The notes under the pieces were generated by a model, which was not told the origin of the DNA, ran no database searches, and saw only the letters and a list, made by a program, of their open reading frames with translations. This document shows positions 17,733 to 26,318 of a stretch of 64,000 nt of DNA, piece by piece. The stretch spans positions 434,001 through 498,000 of the forward strand of contig NZ_BTTW01000003.1 in assembly GCF_036245865.1 (NCBI RefSeq). The letters run 5' to 3'. Every line of letters begins with the position of its first letter. Position 1 is the stretch's first letter. The position numbers and the translations under genes were made by a program. This stretch comes from Corallococcus caeni (GTDB lineage Bacteria > Myxococcota > Myxococcia > Myxococcales > Myxococcaceae).

Positions 17733-17829
17733 AGCATCCGTCCTCCTGGGTCGCTCCGTCGGTGGGCGGCCCGGGGGGGCGTTGATATAACCGCCGCCTA
17801 CCTCCACCGTCCGCCGCTCCGGGAGAACG

Positions 17830-19947
17830 ATGCGAATCCGCGTGCGACCCCTCTTCCTCGCCCTGACCCTGCTCGTCGGGTGCAATGGCAACCGGGATCA
17901 GCTCCTCGCGGAGATCCAGGACCCCCGTCCTGAAACCCGCGCCGCCGCCGTGAAGAAGCTGGCCGCGCAGAACAACCCGGACGACCTGGTCCTCTTCACC
18001 CGCGCCGCCAAGGACCTCTCCGCCTTCGTCCGGGGCGAGGCCGCGGGCGCGCTCGGGGAGAGCCAGGATCCGCGCGTCGTGGATCTGCTCGGAGAGCTCC
18101 TGGAGGATCCGGACGAGGCCGTGCAGGGGCAGGCCGCCCTGGCGCTCGCCAAGGTGAAGAACGACAAGGCCAAGGCGTACCTCACGCTCCAGTACGGACG
18201 GCGAGGCCGCGCCACGCGCCAGGTCATCGTCCAGGCCCTCAAGAGCGCGAACGTCCCCGGCGCCATGGCCACCGTCGTCGCCGCGGAATCCAAGGGCCTC
18301 TGGGACCGCAACCTCCTGGCCCTCACCGAGGGCGCGCTCCCCGAACGCGTGGGCGCCGCCGAGGAGCTGGGCAAGAGCGGCCGCGCGGAGGCCGTGAACC
18401 GGCTGCTGCCCATGGTGCGCGACAGCCAGGTCATCCTCGCCGCCGCCGCCGTGCGCGGGCTGGGGGACGCGGGCGACACCCGCGCGGTGGCCCCCATCGC
18501 GCTGCTCCTCGACGAGAGCTTCCCGGAGCTGCGCGAGTCCGCCATCGGCGCGCTGATGAAGCTGCAGGACCCGACGGCCGCGACGAAGCTCCAGGCGGTG
18601 GCGGTGGAGAAGAGCGCGGTGAGCCCCCTGGCCACCGAAGCCATCCTGACCTTCCCGCGCACGCCCACGACGGACGCCGCGCTGTGCGCCATCGCGCTCG
18701 ACGGCGCCCGGGACGAGGCCCTGGACGCCGGCCGCGCCATGCGCTCGCGAGGCGGCTGCCCGGCGGAGCCCATCGCCGAGCGGCTCTCGCGCCCGGCCTC
18801 CGCGGCGTCGGGGCTCCAGGCGGTGACGGGCCTGGGCCCCTCGGCGCAGGCGCTGCTGCCCAAGGTGACGCCGTGGCTCAACCAGCCGGACGTGACGCTG
18901 CGCACGCTCGCGGTCGAGGCGGTGACCCACGTGCGCGACCCCTCCGTGGTGCCCGTCATCCAGAAGCTCTACGAGCAGGAGGTCGCCGGGCTCACGGCGC
19001 TGCGCGCGGACTGGATCACGCAGGCGCTGCCACAGAAATACAGCGCGGATCTGGATCCGTCGGCCCCCCGTCCGGAGGCGGGGCGGATGAAGGACGACAA
19101 CCGCTCCAGCAAGCACGCGCAGCTCTTCGAGCGGCTCCAGGCGCTGAACGCGGCCCGCGCCCGGGAGGCCGGGCGCGTGGTGGTCCAGCCGCGAGTCCCC
19201 TCGGAGCTGAGCGACGACGTGGAGCCCGCGAAGCTGCAGCCGCTGGCCACGCTGCTGACCGCGCTGGGCACGCTCAAGGCGCCCGGGGCGCTGGAGGTGC
19301 TCAAGGGCTACACGGAGGACGCGAGCCCGCTGCTGCGCGCGGCGGCGCTGGTGGGGCTCACGTCCGTGGGGCCCGAAGGCATCGAGGTGGCCAGCGCGGC
19401 CCTGCTGGAGCCCGACCGCGAGCTGCAGAAGACGCTGGCGCTGGCGCTGGCGGAGCAGGGTGAAGCCGGACAGCTGGCGCTGGTGGCGTCGCTGCCGAAG
19501 ATGGGCAGCGAGAAGCTGGTGGTGCTGGACGCGCTGAAGCGCGTGGGAGCGCCGCCCGCGTCCGCGTCGGCGGCGTTGCAGGGCGTGGTGAAGGAGGGCG
19601 GGGCGGAGGCGGCGCTCGCGGCGCAGCTGTTGGGGCGGATGGGCGCGAAGGACGCGGTGCCCACGCTGCTCAAGGCGCTGGACGACTCCAACAGCGTGGC
19701 CCGGCGCGACGTGCTGCTGGCGCTGGGCGCCATTGGCGACGTGAAGTCCGCGGAGGTGGTGGGGCGGGACCTGTACCACGACCTGCCGGAGATCCGCGCC
19801 GCGGCGGCCACGGCGCTGCGCAAGATGAACACGGGGCCGGAGGCCGAGCCGCTGGACGCGCTGAAGGGCGACTACTTCCGGGAGGTCCGCGTCGCGGCGG
19901 GAGCCTCGCCGACGAAGGAAGGCACGGCGTCCGGCGGGGCGCAGTGA
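17830..19947 (+). CDS. HEAT-repeat lipoprotein
   Basis: The 705-residue protein begins with MRIRVRPLFLALTLLVGC, a lipoprotein signal with acylated C18. Almost all the rest is HEAT-like helical repeats, for example RPETRAAAVKKLAAQ, VRGEAAGALGESQDPRVVDLLGELLEDPDEAVQGQAALAL, RAVAPIALLLDE and VARRDVLLALGAIGDVKSAEVV. Such alpha-solenoids are binding scaffolds; the partner is unknown. The 97-bp gap from the pseudouridine synthase makes a separate promoter likely. The next gene starts at the base after its TGA, so the two are cotranscribed and a joint function is likely. Confidence 0.8.
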   Translation: MRIRVRPLFLALTLLVGCNGNRDQLLAEIQDPRPETRAAAVKKLAAQNNPDDLVLFTRAAKDLSAFVRGEAAGALGESQDPRVVDLLGELLEDPDEAVQGQAALALAKVKNDKAKAYLTLQYGRRGRATRQVIVQALKSANVPGAMATVVAAESKGLWDRNLLALTEGALPERVGAAEELGKSGRAEAVNRLLPMVRDSQVILAAAAVRGLGDAGDTRAVAPIALLLDESFPELRESAIGALMKLQDPTAATKLQAVAVEKSAVSPLATEAILTFPRTPTTDAALCAIALDGARDEALDAGRAMRSRGGCPAEPIAERLSRPASAASGLQAVTGLGPSAQALLPKVTPWLNQPDVTLRTLAVEAVTHVRDPSVVPVIQKLYEQEVAGLTALRADWITQALPQKYSADLDPSAPRPEAGRMKDDNRSSKHAQLFERLQALNAARAREAGRVVVQPRVPSELSDDVEPAKLQPLATLLTALGTLKAPGALEVLKGYTEDASPLLRAAALVGLTSVGPEGIEVASAALLEPDRELQKTLALALAEQGEAGQLALVASLPKMGSEKLVVLDALKRVGAPPASASAALQGVVKEGGAEAALAAQLLGRMGAKDAVPTLLKALDDSNSVARRDVLLALGAIGDVKSAEVVGRDLYHDLPEIRAAAATALRKMNTGPEAEPLDALKGDYFREVRVAAGASPTKEGTASGGAQ

Positions 19948-21996
19948 ATGGAGCCGCGCGCGCTCAAGGACAAGGCGACGGAGGCCTTCAGCAAGGGGCG
20001 CTTCGCCAAGGCCGCGGAGCTGTACGAGGACTACTGCCAGGCGGATCCGAAGGACCACCAGAGCCGGCTGCGCATGGGGGACGCGTGGGCCAAGGCCGGA
20101 CAGCGTGACCGCGCCGTCTCCGCGTACCAGTCCGCGGCGGAGGGCTTCGCGAAGGAGGGCTTCCTGCCGCGAGCCATCGCCGCGAGCAAGCTGATCCTCG
20201 AGCTGGATCCAGCCCACCAGGGCGTGCAGCAGATGCTCGCGGATCTGTACGCGCGAAGGGGCACGCCGGCCACGTCCAGGGTGAAGCCGAAGGAGGCCGC
20301 GTCCCAGAACCCCCCCGCGGGCCTCATCACGCAGCGCGAAGCCCCGCCCACTCCGGCCCCCGCCGCGCCCCCCGCCCCCCTGGAGGCGGAGGGAGTGCCG
20401 GTGGACCTGTCGGATTCGCTCCCGCCAGAGCTGGCCCTGACCCACGCGCCCGCGAGCGCCCCCAGGCCCGTGGCGGACGACACCGAAGTGGTCATCTCCG
20501 TCGAGGTGCAGGTCGAGCCCACGCAAGAAGAACCCGCCTGGGACCTGACGCCCGAAGCGTCTGATCCGCCAGAAGCCGTCGCTGTGGCGGCGGAGGCTCC
20601 GGCGCCAGTCCCCGCCAAGGACTCCACGCCTTCCGCCGCGAGCAACGCGCTCCCGGCACCCACGCCTCCTCCTCCACCTTCCGCCTCGCAGGCCGAAGCC
20701 GCTCCGCCGGGCCCGTCCGTCCGCGTAGCGCCGCCTCGCCCCCCGCCGTCCCCATCCTCCATGCCCGAGCTTCCCCAGACCCGGACCCCCAGCGGACGCT
20801 GGCAGGCCCTCGCGCCGCCCATCACGGGTCCCGACGCCGCCCCGGCCCCCACCGAGCCGAAGGCCCCCGTCCAGGCCGCGCCCCCGGGCATGCGCCCGCG
20901 CCGAGCCGACGCGCCCTCCCGGCCCACGGTCACGCCCGCCGCCGGAGCCTCCGTGGTGCCCACCGCCGCTGGAGCGCCGGAGCCCTGGCGCGCGGCCCTG
21001 CGCGTCTCCAGCTTCACGGAGCTGGAGATCGAAGCGGACTCACTGCTGCACGCGGTGGAGCTCGCGGCCCAGCGGGGGCTGTCCGAACACGCGACGGAAG
21101 AGGAGCCCGTCTACGAGCTGACCGAGGAGGCCGGGCCCGCCTCCGGCAACCTGGACGCGCTGCCGGCCATCCCGCTCTTCTCCGACCTGCCGCGCGACGC
21201 GTTCATCCAGCTCTTTGAACGCTGCCCGCTGCGCCGCTTCGGCCCCGGTGAGCGCATCCTCGCGCAGGGCACGCACGGCGACGCCTTCTACGTCATCTGC
21301 GAGGGCAGCGTGCGCGTCTTCCGCGAGGAGGACGGCCGCCGTCAGGACCTGGCCACGCTGGAGGGCGGAGCCTTCTTCGGCGAGATGGCGCTCTTGTCCG
21401 GGGCCCCGCGCGCCGCCTCCGTGGAGTCCCTCTCCGACGACACGCAGGTGCTCGAAATCTCCGCCTCCGTGCTCGCCGCGCTGTCGCGCAGCCACCCGCC
21501 CGTGGCGAAGGCCATCAAGAAGTTCTGCCGTGAGCGCCTGCTCGCGAACGTGATGAACAGCTCCGCGCTGTTCCGCCCGTTCAATCGCAAGGACCGGCGC
21601 GGACTCGTGGAGCGCTTCCGGGCCCGCGACGTGGAGCGCGGCGACGTCATCATCCGCGAAGGCGACGCCACCGACGGCCTCTACGTCGTCCTCTCCGGCG
21701 AGGTGGAGGTCCACAAGAACGGGCAGCCGCTGTCGCGCCTGAAGGAAGGGGACCTCTTCGGGGAGATCTCCCTCCTGCAGAAGACCCCGGCCACCGCCAC
21801 CGTGGAGGCCTCCCGCCACACCACGCTGCTGCGCCTGCCGCGCGAGGACTTCGACTCGCTCATCTCCAGCCATCCGCAGGTGCTGATGCTCGTCTCGGAC
21901 CTGAGCGACGAACGCCTGCGCCGCACGCAGCACGTGCTGGGCACCGGAGCGGACGCCGCTCTGGACACCGATGAGGACGACCTCATCCTCGTCTGA
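19948..21996 (+). CDS. TPR protein with two cyclic-nucleotide-binding domains
   Basis: The 682-residue protein has N-terminal TPR-like repeats (1-105), a long proline/alanine-rich disordered linker (~115-340) and two Crp-type cyclic-nucleotide-binding domains (about 405-530 and 535-655). The first phosphate-binding cassette, FGEMALLSGAPRAASV, keeps the Arg that contacts the cyclic phosphate. The second, FGEISLLQKTPATATV, has lost it, so only the first is likely to bind cAMP or cGMP. No DNA-binding or enzymatic domain is present, so it probably acts as a cytoplasmic adaptor. The ATG directly abuts the stop of the HEAT lipoprotein gene. Confidence 0.85.
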   Translation: MEPRALKDKATEAFSKGRFAKAAELYEDYCQADPKDHQSRLRMGDAWAKAGQRDRAVSAYQSAAEGFAKEGFLPRAIAASKLILELDPAHQGVQQMLADLYARRGTPATSRVKPKEAASQNPPAGLITQREAPPTPAPAAPPAPLEAEGVPVDLSDSLPPELALTHAPASAPRPVADDTEVVISVEVQVEPTQEEPAWDLTPEASDPPEAVAVAAEAPAPVPAKDSTPSAASNALPAPTPPPPPSASQAEAAPPGPSVRVAPPRPPPSPSSMPELPQTRTPSGRWQALAPPITGPDAAPAPTEPKAPVQAAPPGMRPRRADAPSRPTVTPAAGASVVPTAAGAPEPWRAALRVSSFTELEIEADSLLHAVELAAQRGLSEHATEEEPVYELTEEAGPASGNLDALPAIPLFSDLPRDAFIQLFERCPLRRFGPGERILAQGTHGDAFYVICEGSVRVFREEDGRRQDLATLEGGAFFGEMALLSGAPRAASVESLSDDTQVLEISASVLAALSRSHPPVAKAIKKFCRERLLANVMNSSALFRPFNRKDRRGLVERFRARDVERGDVIIREGDATDGLYVVLSGEVEVHKNGQPLSRLKEGDLFGEISLLQKTPATATVEASRHTTLLRLPREDFDSLISSHPQVLMLVSDLSDERLRRTQHVLGTGADAALDTDEDDLILV

Positions 21997-22055
21997 GGCC
22001 TGCGCCCTCTCAGGTCCCACGGCCCGCGTCCCACCCGCCAGGTCACCTGACGCAT

Positions 22056-22088
22056 CCGGCCGGCGCGCCGCGCATCCCCGCCGGTCGG
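22056..22088 (+). terminator. GC-rich hairpin separating the cNMP gene from the T6SS locus
   Basis: CCGGCCGGCG (22056-22065) pairs with CGCCGGTCGG (22079-22088), with one G-T pair and a 13-nt loop, 60 bp after the stop at 21996. No U-tract is present. Confidence 0.4.
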
Positions 22089-22177
22089 CCTCACCCCGGA
22101 CGACCCGGCAGGCCCCCGGGAAGGCAGGGCAGGGCGCCAGGTTGTGACGCCCGGAGGTGCCCGCTATCCTGCCCGGC

Positions 22178-23095
22178 ATGGCTGGAGGCCAGCACGCGAC
22201 AGCGGGATTGGGGCCCGACGACATCGCCGAGCTGGAAGCCCTTGGCTCCGAGCCCGGCTACGACGTGTTCCTGGCCCCCGCGCGAGCCCTCGAAGGCGCC
22301 GTGGAGGAGTGCCGCTCCAACATCGCGCTCGCCTTCCACAACACGAAGCGCGGCGTGGACAGCGTGCTGGCCCGCGAGGCGGAGGTCGCCACGCTCCCCG
22401 GCGTGAACGTGGCCGAACTGCGCGACCTGCCGCTCCTCGCCCAGGGCCTGGCCTTCGCCGCGCTGCGCGTCCAGCGCGACATGCGGGCCAGCTCCTTCGG
22501 AACCCTCTTCGAGCGTGCCCAGCAGCTGCGCCGCAAGCTGTTGAAGACGGCGGAGGCGCTCGCGGAGGCTTCCTTCCTCGCCGCTGGCGACGTGACGGCC
22601 GCCCACGCGGACGGCCACCGCGACGTGGTGGGGGACTGCCTGGGGCTCGTCGCGCTGTTCCGCCAGCACGAGGCGAAGCTCGCCGGCCGCTCGCCCGTCA
22701 CGCCCGAGGACGTGAACGAGGTGGAGCGCGTCGCGCAGCAACTGCGCGCCCTGCTCGCGGCCCCGGGCGAGGGCCGCGACACCGGGAACTCGCCGCTGCT
22801 CTTCGAGGCGACGGAGACGCGCGACCGCTTCTGGACGCTGCTCACCCGGCGCCACGACGTCCTCTGGCGCTGCGGCGCGTGGCTCTTCGGCCGCGACGTG
22901 GACATGCACGTGCCGCCGCTCCAGGCCCGCCACCCGCTGGTGCGCGCCGTCGTGCCCACGTCCATCGAACGCGGGAAGCCCCAGCAGACGCCAGCGAAGC
23001 GCGGAGCGACCCCCATCGACTACGCCCCGGACAGCAACGTGCGCTCCAAGGTCCGCTTCATGGTGAAGGTCGGCTTCGACTTTCCCTCGCGCTAG
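22178..23095 (+). CDS. Hypothetical protein at the head of the T6SS locus
   Basis: The 305-residue protein is soluble and mainly helical, with no signal peptide. Visible features include ALRVQRDMRASSFGTLFERAQQLRRKLLKTAEALAEASFLAAGD, a heptad-like helical stretch, and a basic C-terminal ~50 residues (SKVRFMVKVGFDFPSR). I do not recognise a family. ATG 22178 (MAGGQHATAGLG) is preferred; a GTG at 22157 is in frame upstream. The following gene begins 6 bp after the stop and the run continues into T6SS genes, so it is probably a T6SS accessory protein of this lineage. Confidence 0.6.
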   Translation: MAGGQHATAGLGPDDIAELEALGSEPGYDVFLAPARALEGAVEECRSNIALAFHNTKRGVDSVLAREAEVATLPGVNVAELRDLPLLAQGLAFAALRVQRDMRASSFGTLFERAQQLRRKLLKTAEALAEASFLAAGDVTAAHADGHRDVVGDCLGLVALFRQHEAKLAGRSPVTPEDVNEVERVAQQLRALLAAPGEGRDTGNSPLLFEATETRDRFWTLLTRRHDVLWRCGAWLFGRDVDMHVPPLQARHPLVRAVVPTSIERGKPQQTPAKRGATPIDYAPDSNVRSKVRFMVKVGFDFPSR

Positions 23096-23101
23096 ACACC
23101 C

Positions 23102-24817
23102 ATGCCTTTCGACGTGAAGGACATCCTCCGGCAGTTGGAAGCCGGCTTCGCCCCGGAGTCCGGGGCCCCGAAGTGGTGGCAGGAGAGCTGGGAGGATCCG
23201 GACGGGTTCGCCGCCGCGCTCGCGGAGGCCCACGCGGGCCGGGGCGTCCCGCCGCCCAAGAGCCGCCCGGGCCAGCAGTACGACTTCTTCCACGACCTCA
23301 TCGTGCGCCACGTCGCGCTGGAGCGCCCCGCGTTCCGCACGCACGCGCGCATCCAGGGCTGGCAGGCCGTGGGCTACCGCACGCTGCACGACCTGGCCTC
23401 GCGCCGCGCCAGCGAGTGGGCGGATCAGGGCGTCGAGCCGGGCGCGAAGGTGTGTCTGGTGCACGGCGTGGGGCAGGAGCTGCTCGTGTCGCTCCTGGCC
23501 ACGCTGAAGCTGGGAGGCTGCTTCACGCTGCTGCCGCCCATGGGCCCGCGCGCCATGGCCACGCGGCTGGACGCCCTGACGCCGGACTTCATCGCCGCCG
23601 AACCCCACCAGCTCCCGCTCCTCAAGGGCCACGAACAGCTCCTGCTCAAGAGCCAGGGGAGGGGAGCACCGGGCTTCACGTCCCACACGTACAAGCCCAC
23701 GGACGTGGTGGGGCTGCTCTTCTCGCCGCTGGTGGATCCGCCGCACACGCCCGTGCCCCTCACCGCGGAGAACGCGTGGAGGGGCGCCATCGGCGACGGG
23801 ATGCTCACCTTCGGCCTTGCGCCGGGGGACCTCTTCGCGGCGCCGGACTTCCCGGTGCTCCAGCACCTGCCGGCGCTCCTCTTCGCCACGCTGCTGCGCG
23901 GCGCCACCTACCTGCACCTGGAGATGGCGGACCTGGCGCTCAACCCGGCCCCGCTCCTGGAGCAGCCGCTGCGCGCCCTGGGCGTCACACCGAAGCTGCG
24001 CGACCTGCTCCTGCGTCACCGGGCTTCCCTGCGCAACGTGCAGCACTGGTTCCGCAACCCGGAGGAGCCCTACGACGCCCAGGCCTGGCGCACGTGGGTG
24101 AAGCAGTGCGGCCTCCAGGCCGTGCCGTCCTCCAACATCCTCATCGACGCTTCAGCCGGCGGCGCGGTGCTGGTGTCGTCGCGCGGCGTGACGGAGCCGA
24201 CCACGGACGTGCACACGGACGTCTTCCCCGTCCCGGGCCGCGCGTGGACGCTGAAGGATCCGAACGAGAGCGGGCAGGGGGCTCCCACGGACGTGGGCGT
24301 CTTCACGCTCCTGCCGGACAAGGACCGCCCGCCGGGCCACGTCCTGCTCGCGCGGATCCGCCAGCGCTACCACTACGGGGGCACGCAGGGCTTCCGGCAC
24401 GACGGGCGCACCTATTCCGCGAAGGAGGTCACCGCCGCGCTGGAGGACGTGCCGTTCCTCGCCGGCACCAGCGTGGTGCCGGTGTCCACCGGCGGCCTCG
24501 CCAGCCATGCCCGCTTCATCCTCCTGGCCTTCACCGGGGCCACGCCTGCTCCTCCGTCCGGCGAGCAGGAGCTCAACCGACGCATCGAGATGCTCCTGGG
24601 CGGGGATTTCCTGCCCGACCGCATCGAGTTCTTTCCGCTCTTTCCCCACCGGGTGAAGGGCGCGGTCGACGACGCGTGGTGCGCTTCGCAGTTCTTCACC
24701 GGCGCGCTGCACCGCAAGGCGAAGGACCCGATGTTCCAGGCCCTCACCGCCCTCAGGGGACGACTGCTGGAAAGCGCGGCCGCTTCGGGCGAGGATGTCC
24801 CGTCGCCAGCGCGGTGA
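23102..24817 (+). CDS. AMP-binding (ANL) enzyme homologue with degenerate active site
   Basis: The 571-residue product has the fold signals of acyl-CoA synthetase/adenylation enzymes: YRTLHDLASRRASEWADQG, EPGAKVCLVHGVGQELLVSLLATLKLGG and LPPMGPRAMATRLDALTPDF. A small C-terminal domain has LPDRIEFFPLFPHRVKG, where ANL enzymes carry the catalytic lysine loop. The ATP-binding P-loop (normally a TSGTTGxPK motif) is replaced by LLFSPLVDPPHTPVPLTAEN. The usual YGxTE and D..G/RTGD motifs are not recognisable. I infer a pseudo-enzyme or a much-altered adenylating enzyme. It lies tightly between a hypothetical gene and the T6SS PAAR-like gene. Confidence 0.65.
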   Translation: MPFDVKDILRQLEAGFAPESGAPKWWQESWEDPDGFAAALAEAHAGRGVPPPKSRPGQQYDFFHDLIVRHVALERPAFRTHARIQGWQAVGYRTLHDLASRRASEWADQGVEPGAKVCLVHGVGQELLVSLLATLKLGGCFTLLPPMGPRAMATRLDALTPDFIAAEPHQLPLLKGHEQLLLKSQGRGAPGFTSHTYKPTDVVGLLFSPLVDPPHTPVPLTAENAWRGAIGDGMLTFGLAPGDLFAAPDFPVLQHLPALLFATLLRGATYLHLEMADLALNPAPLLEQPLRALGVTPKLRDLLLRHRASLRNVQHWFRNPEEPYDAQAWRTWVKQCGLQAVPSSNILIDASAGGAVLVSSRGVTEPTTDVHTDVFPVPGRAWTLKDPNESGQGAPTDVGVFTLLPDKDRPPGHVLLARIRQRYHYGGTQGFRHDGRTYSAKEVTAALEDVPFLAGTSVVPVSTGGLASHARFILLAFTGATPAPPSGEQELNRRIEMLLGGDFLPDRIEFFPLFPHRVKGAVDDAWCASQFFTGALHRKAKDPMFQALTALRGRLLESAAASGEDVPSPAR

Positions 24818-24830
24818 AAAGGAGCGGCAC

Positions 24831-25217
24831 ATGGGTGTCCAGGTCGTGATGGGAGCAATGCTCCAGTGCAGCTTCGGGGTGGCGCCCTCGTCGCTGATGG
24901 TCCTCCCCGCCAACCGGGTGATGGCCACGACGCCCGCGGCGAACATCATGGACAACAAGCCGCTCTTGAACATCCTGCCCTTCGGCATGTGCAACTCGCT
25001 GGCGAACCCCATGGTGGCGGCGGCCACCGCGGCGGCCCTCGGCGTCCTGACCCCCATGCCCTGCATCCCCGCCACCGCGGCCCCCTGGGTGCCCGGGTGC
25101 CCCAAGGTGCTCATCGGCAACATGCCGGCGCTGGAGAGCAACTCCAAGTGCATGTGCAGCTACGGCGGCGTCATCCAGGTCGTCTCCCCCGGACAGATGG
25201 TGGCCATCGATGGGTAG
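24831..25217 (+). CDS. DUF4280 PAAR-like spike tip protein
   Basis: The 128-residue protein is a standard DUF4280 domain: VVMGAMLQCSFGVAPSSL, IMDNKPLLNILPFGMCNSLANP, AALGVLTPMPCIPATAAPW, KCMCSYGGVIQVVSPGQ. DUF4280 proteins are PAAR-like cones that cap contractile-injection spikes, with conserved Cys pairs (here CNS...CIP and CMC) possibly holding metal. It should sit on the VgrG/needle spike of this T6SS. I chose ATG 24831, 13 bp after the upstream stop. Its last 8 nt overlap the next gene. Confidence 0.85.
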   Translation: MGVQVVMGAMLQCSFGVAPSSLMVLPANRVMATTPAANIMDNKPLLNILPFGMCNSLANPMVAAATAAALGVLTPMPCIPATAAPWVPGCPKVLIGNMPALESNSKCMCSYGGVIQVVSPGQMVAIDG

Positions 25218-26313
25218 CCCGGCGCTGGTGGTGGAACCCGTAGACTTCACGCTGCTCGACGCGGAGTTCACCAGCGCCCCCGTGCCGCTGGACGAATCGG
25301 AAGGGCCGGATCCGCGCCTGGAGGCCATCACCGGCCTGGTCGCCAAGAGCGAGTACGCGGACGCCGCGCGCGCCGCCGCGGTGCTCCTGCGCGAGGGCGT
25401 GCGCGACGTGCGCCTCGTGGGGCCGTACCTCTTCGGCCACTTCTTCGCGGACGGCATGAAGGCGCTGCCCGTCCTGTTCCGCTCCCTCAAGCGGACGCTG
25501 ACGGAGAACTGGGACTTCTTCGGCCCGATGGAGAAGAAGCTCGTCTTCGCGGACACCGGCCTGCGCTGGCTGCTCAAGATGATGGGCAAGCACCTGGAGC
25601 ACCACACGCGCCTCAAGGACGCGCAGTGGCAGGCCTGGTGCGCGCCCGGCAGCCGCGAGCCCATGGAAGAGGCCCTGGCCCTGGGCGATCCCCTCATCGC
25701 CGCGCTCGCCATCCTCCAGAAGCCCGCGTGCATGGACGCCATGCGCACGCTGCTCGGCGCGCTGCGCTCCCACGCCCAGGGCGTGCCCTTCCTGCCCCCG
25801 CCGGAGGAGCCCAAGCCGGCCGCGCTCGCCGCCGCCGCCGCTCCGGAGGAAGAGGACGACGACGAGGAGGAAGAGGACGACGACGGGGAGGAGGAAGAGG
25901 AGGCCCGCCCCGCGCGCGCGAAGAAGGCCGCCCGCGCCAGGGCCCAGGACGCCGCCCAGGACGCCGGCCCCAGCGTGCCCATGTCGCCCGCGCTCGCGCA
26001 GCTGGTGCGCAAGCTGTCTGCGTTTGAAGCGCTGGTGGAGCGCGAGGACTACACCAAGGCGAGCGTCATCGCCGTGGACGTGCTCGCCACCGTGGAGCGG
26101 TTCGACCCGCGCGTGTACCTGCCGCAGCTCTTCTCCGGCTTCTTCAACGGCCTCGCGCAGCACGCGGAGGCCATCGAGCCCATGCTGCACAACACGGAGA
26201 CGCTGTCCTTCCGCGCCATGGATCAGCTCTACCGCGTGGACCTGGACGCGTTCCTCGTCGCCCAGCAGCGCCAGGGCCAGGGCCGCGGCGGCGGCTCCGA
26301 GTACGACGAATAG
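25210..26313 (+). CDS. T6SS-associated protein with acidic linker (IglI- or TssA-like?)
   Basis: The 367-residue soluble protein has two helical domains (about 1-195 and 255-365). They are joined by a charge-block linker: an almost pure Asp/Glu run at 213-231 followed by a Lys/Arg/Ala run. PLDESEGPDPRLEAI near the N-terminus faintly resembles the ImpA/TssA N-terminal region, and the layout may match the IglI-type proteins of divergent T6SSs. Both are guesses from weak similarity. The start codon lies inside the PAAR-like gene and tssG begins 5 bp after the stop. No other TssA candidate exists in the locus, so a baseplate or cap role is plausible. Confidence 0.6.
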   Translation: MGSPALVVEPVDFTLLDAEFTSAPVPLDESEGPDPRLEAITGLVAKSEYADAARAAAVLLREGVRDVRLVGPYLFGHFFADGMKALPVLFRSLKRTLTENWDFFGPMEKKLVFADTGLRWLLKMMGKHLEHHTRLKDAQWQAWCAPGSREPMEEALALGDPLIAALAILQKPACMDAMRTLLGALRSHAQGVPFLPPPEEPKPAALAAAAAPEEEDDDEEEEDDDGEEEEEARPARAKKAARARAQDAAQDAGPSVPMSPALAQLVRKLSAFEALVEREDYTKASVIAVDVLATVERFDPRVYLPQLFSGFFNGLAQHAEAIEPMLHNTETLSFRAMDQLYRVDLDAFLVAQQRQGQGRGGGSEYDE

Positions 26314-26318
26314 CCCCC

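Noticed and set aside
14007-17891. Very long minus-strand open frame (1294 codons) opposite scpB and the pseudouridine synthase
   Set aside because: It is antisense to well-recognised genes and arises from GC-biased third positions. The product is low-complexity Arg/Ala repeats with no domain.
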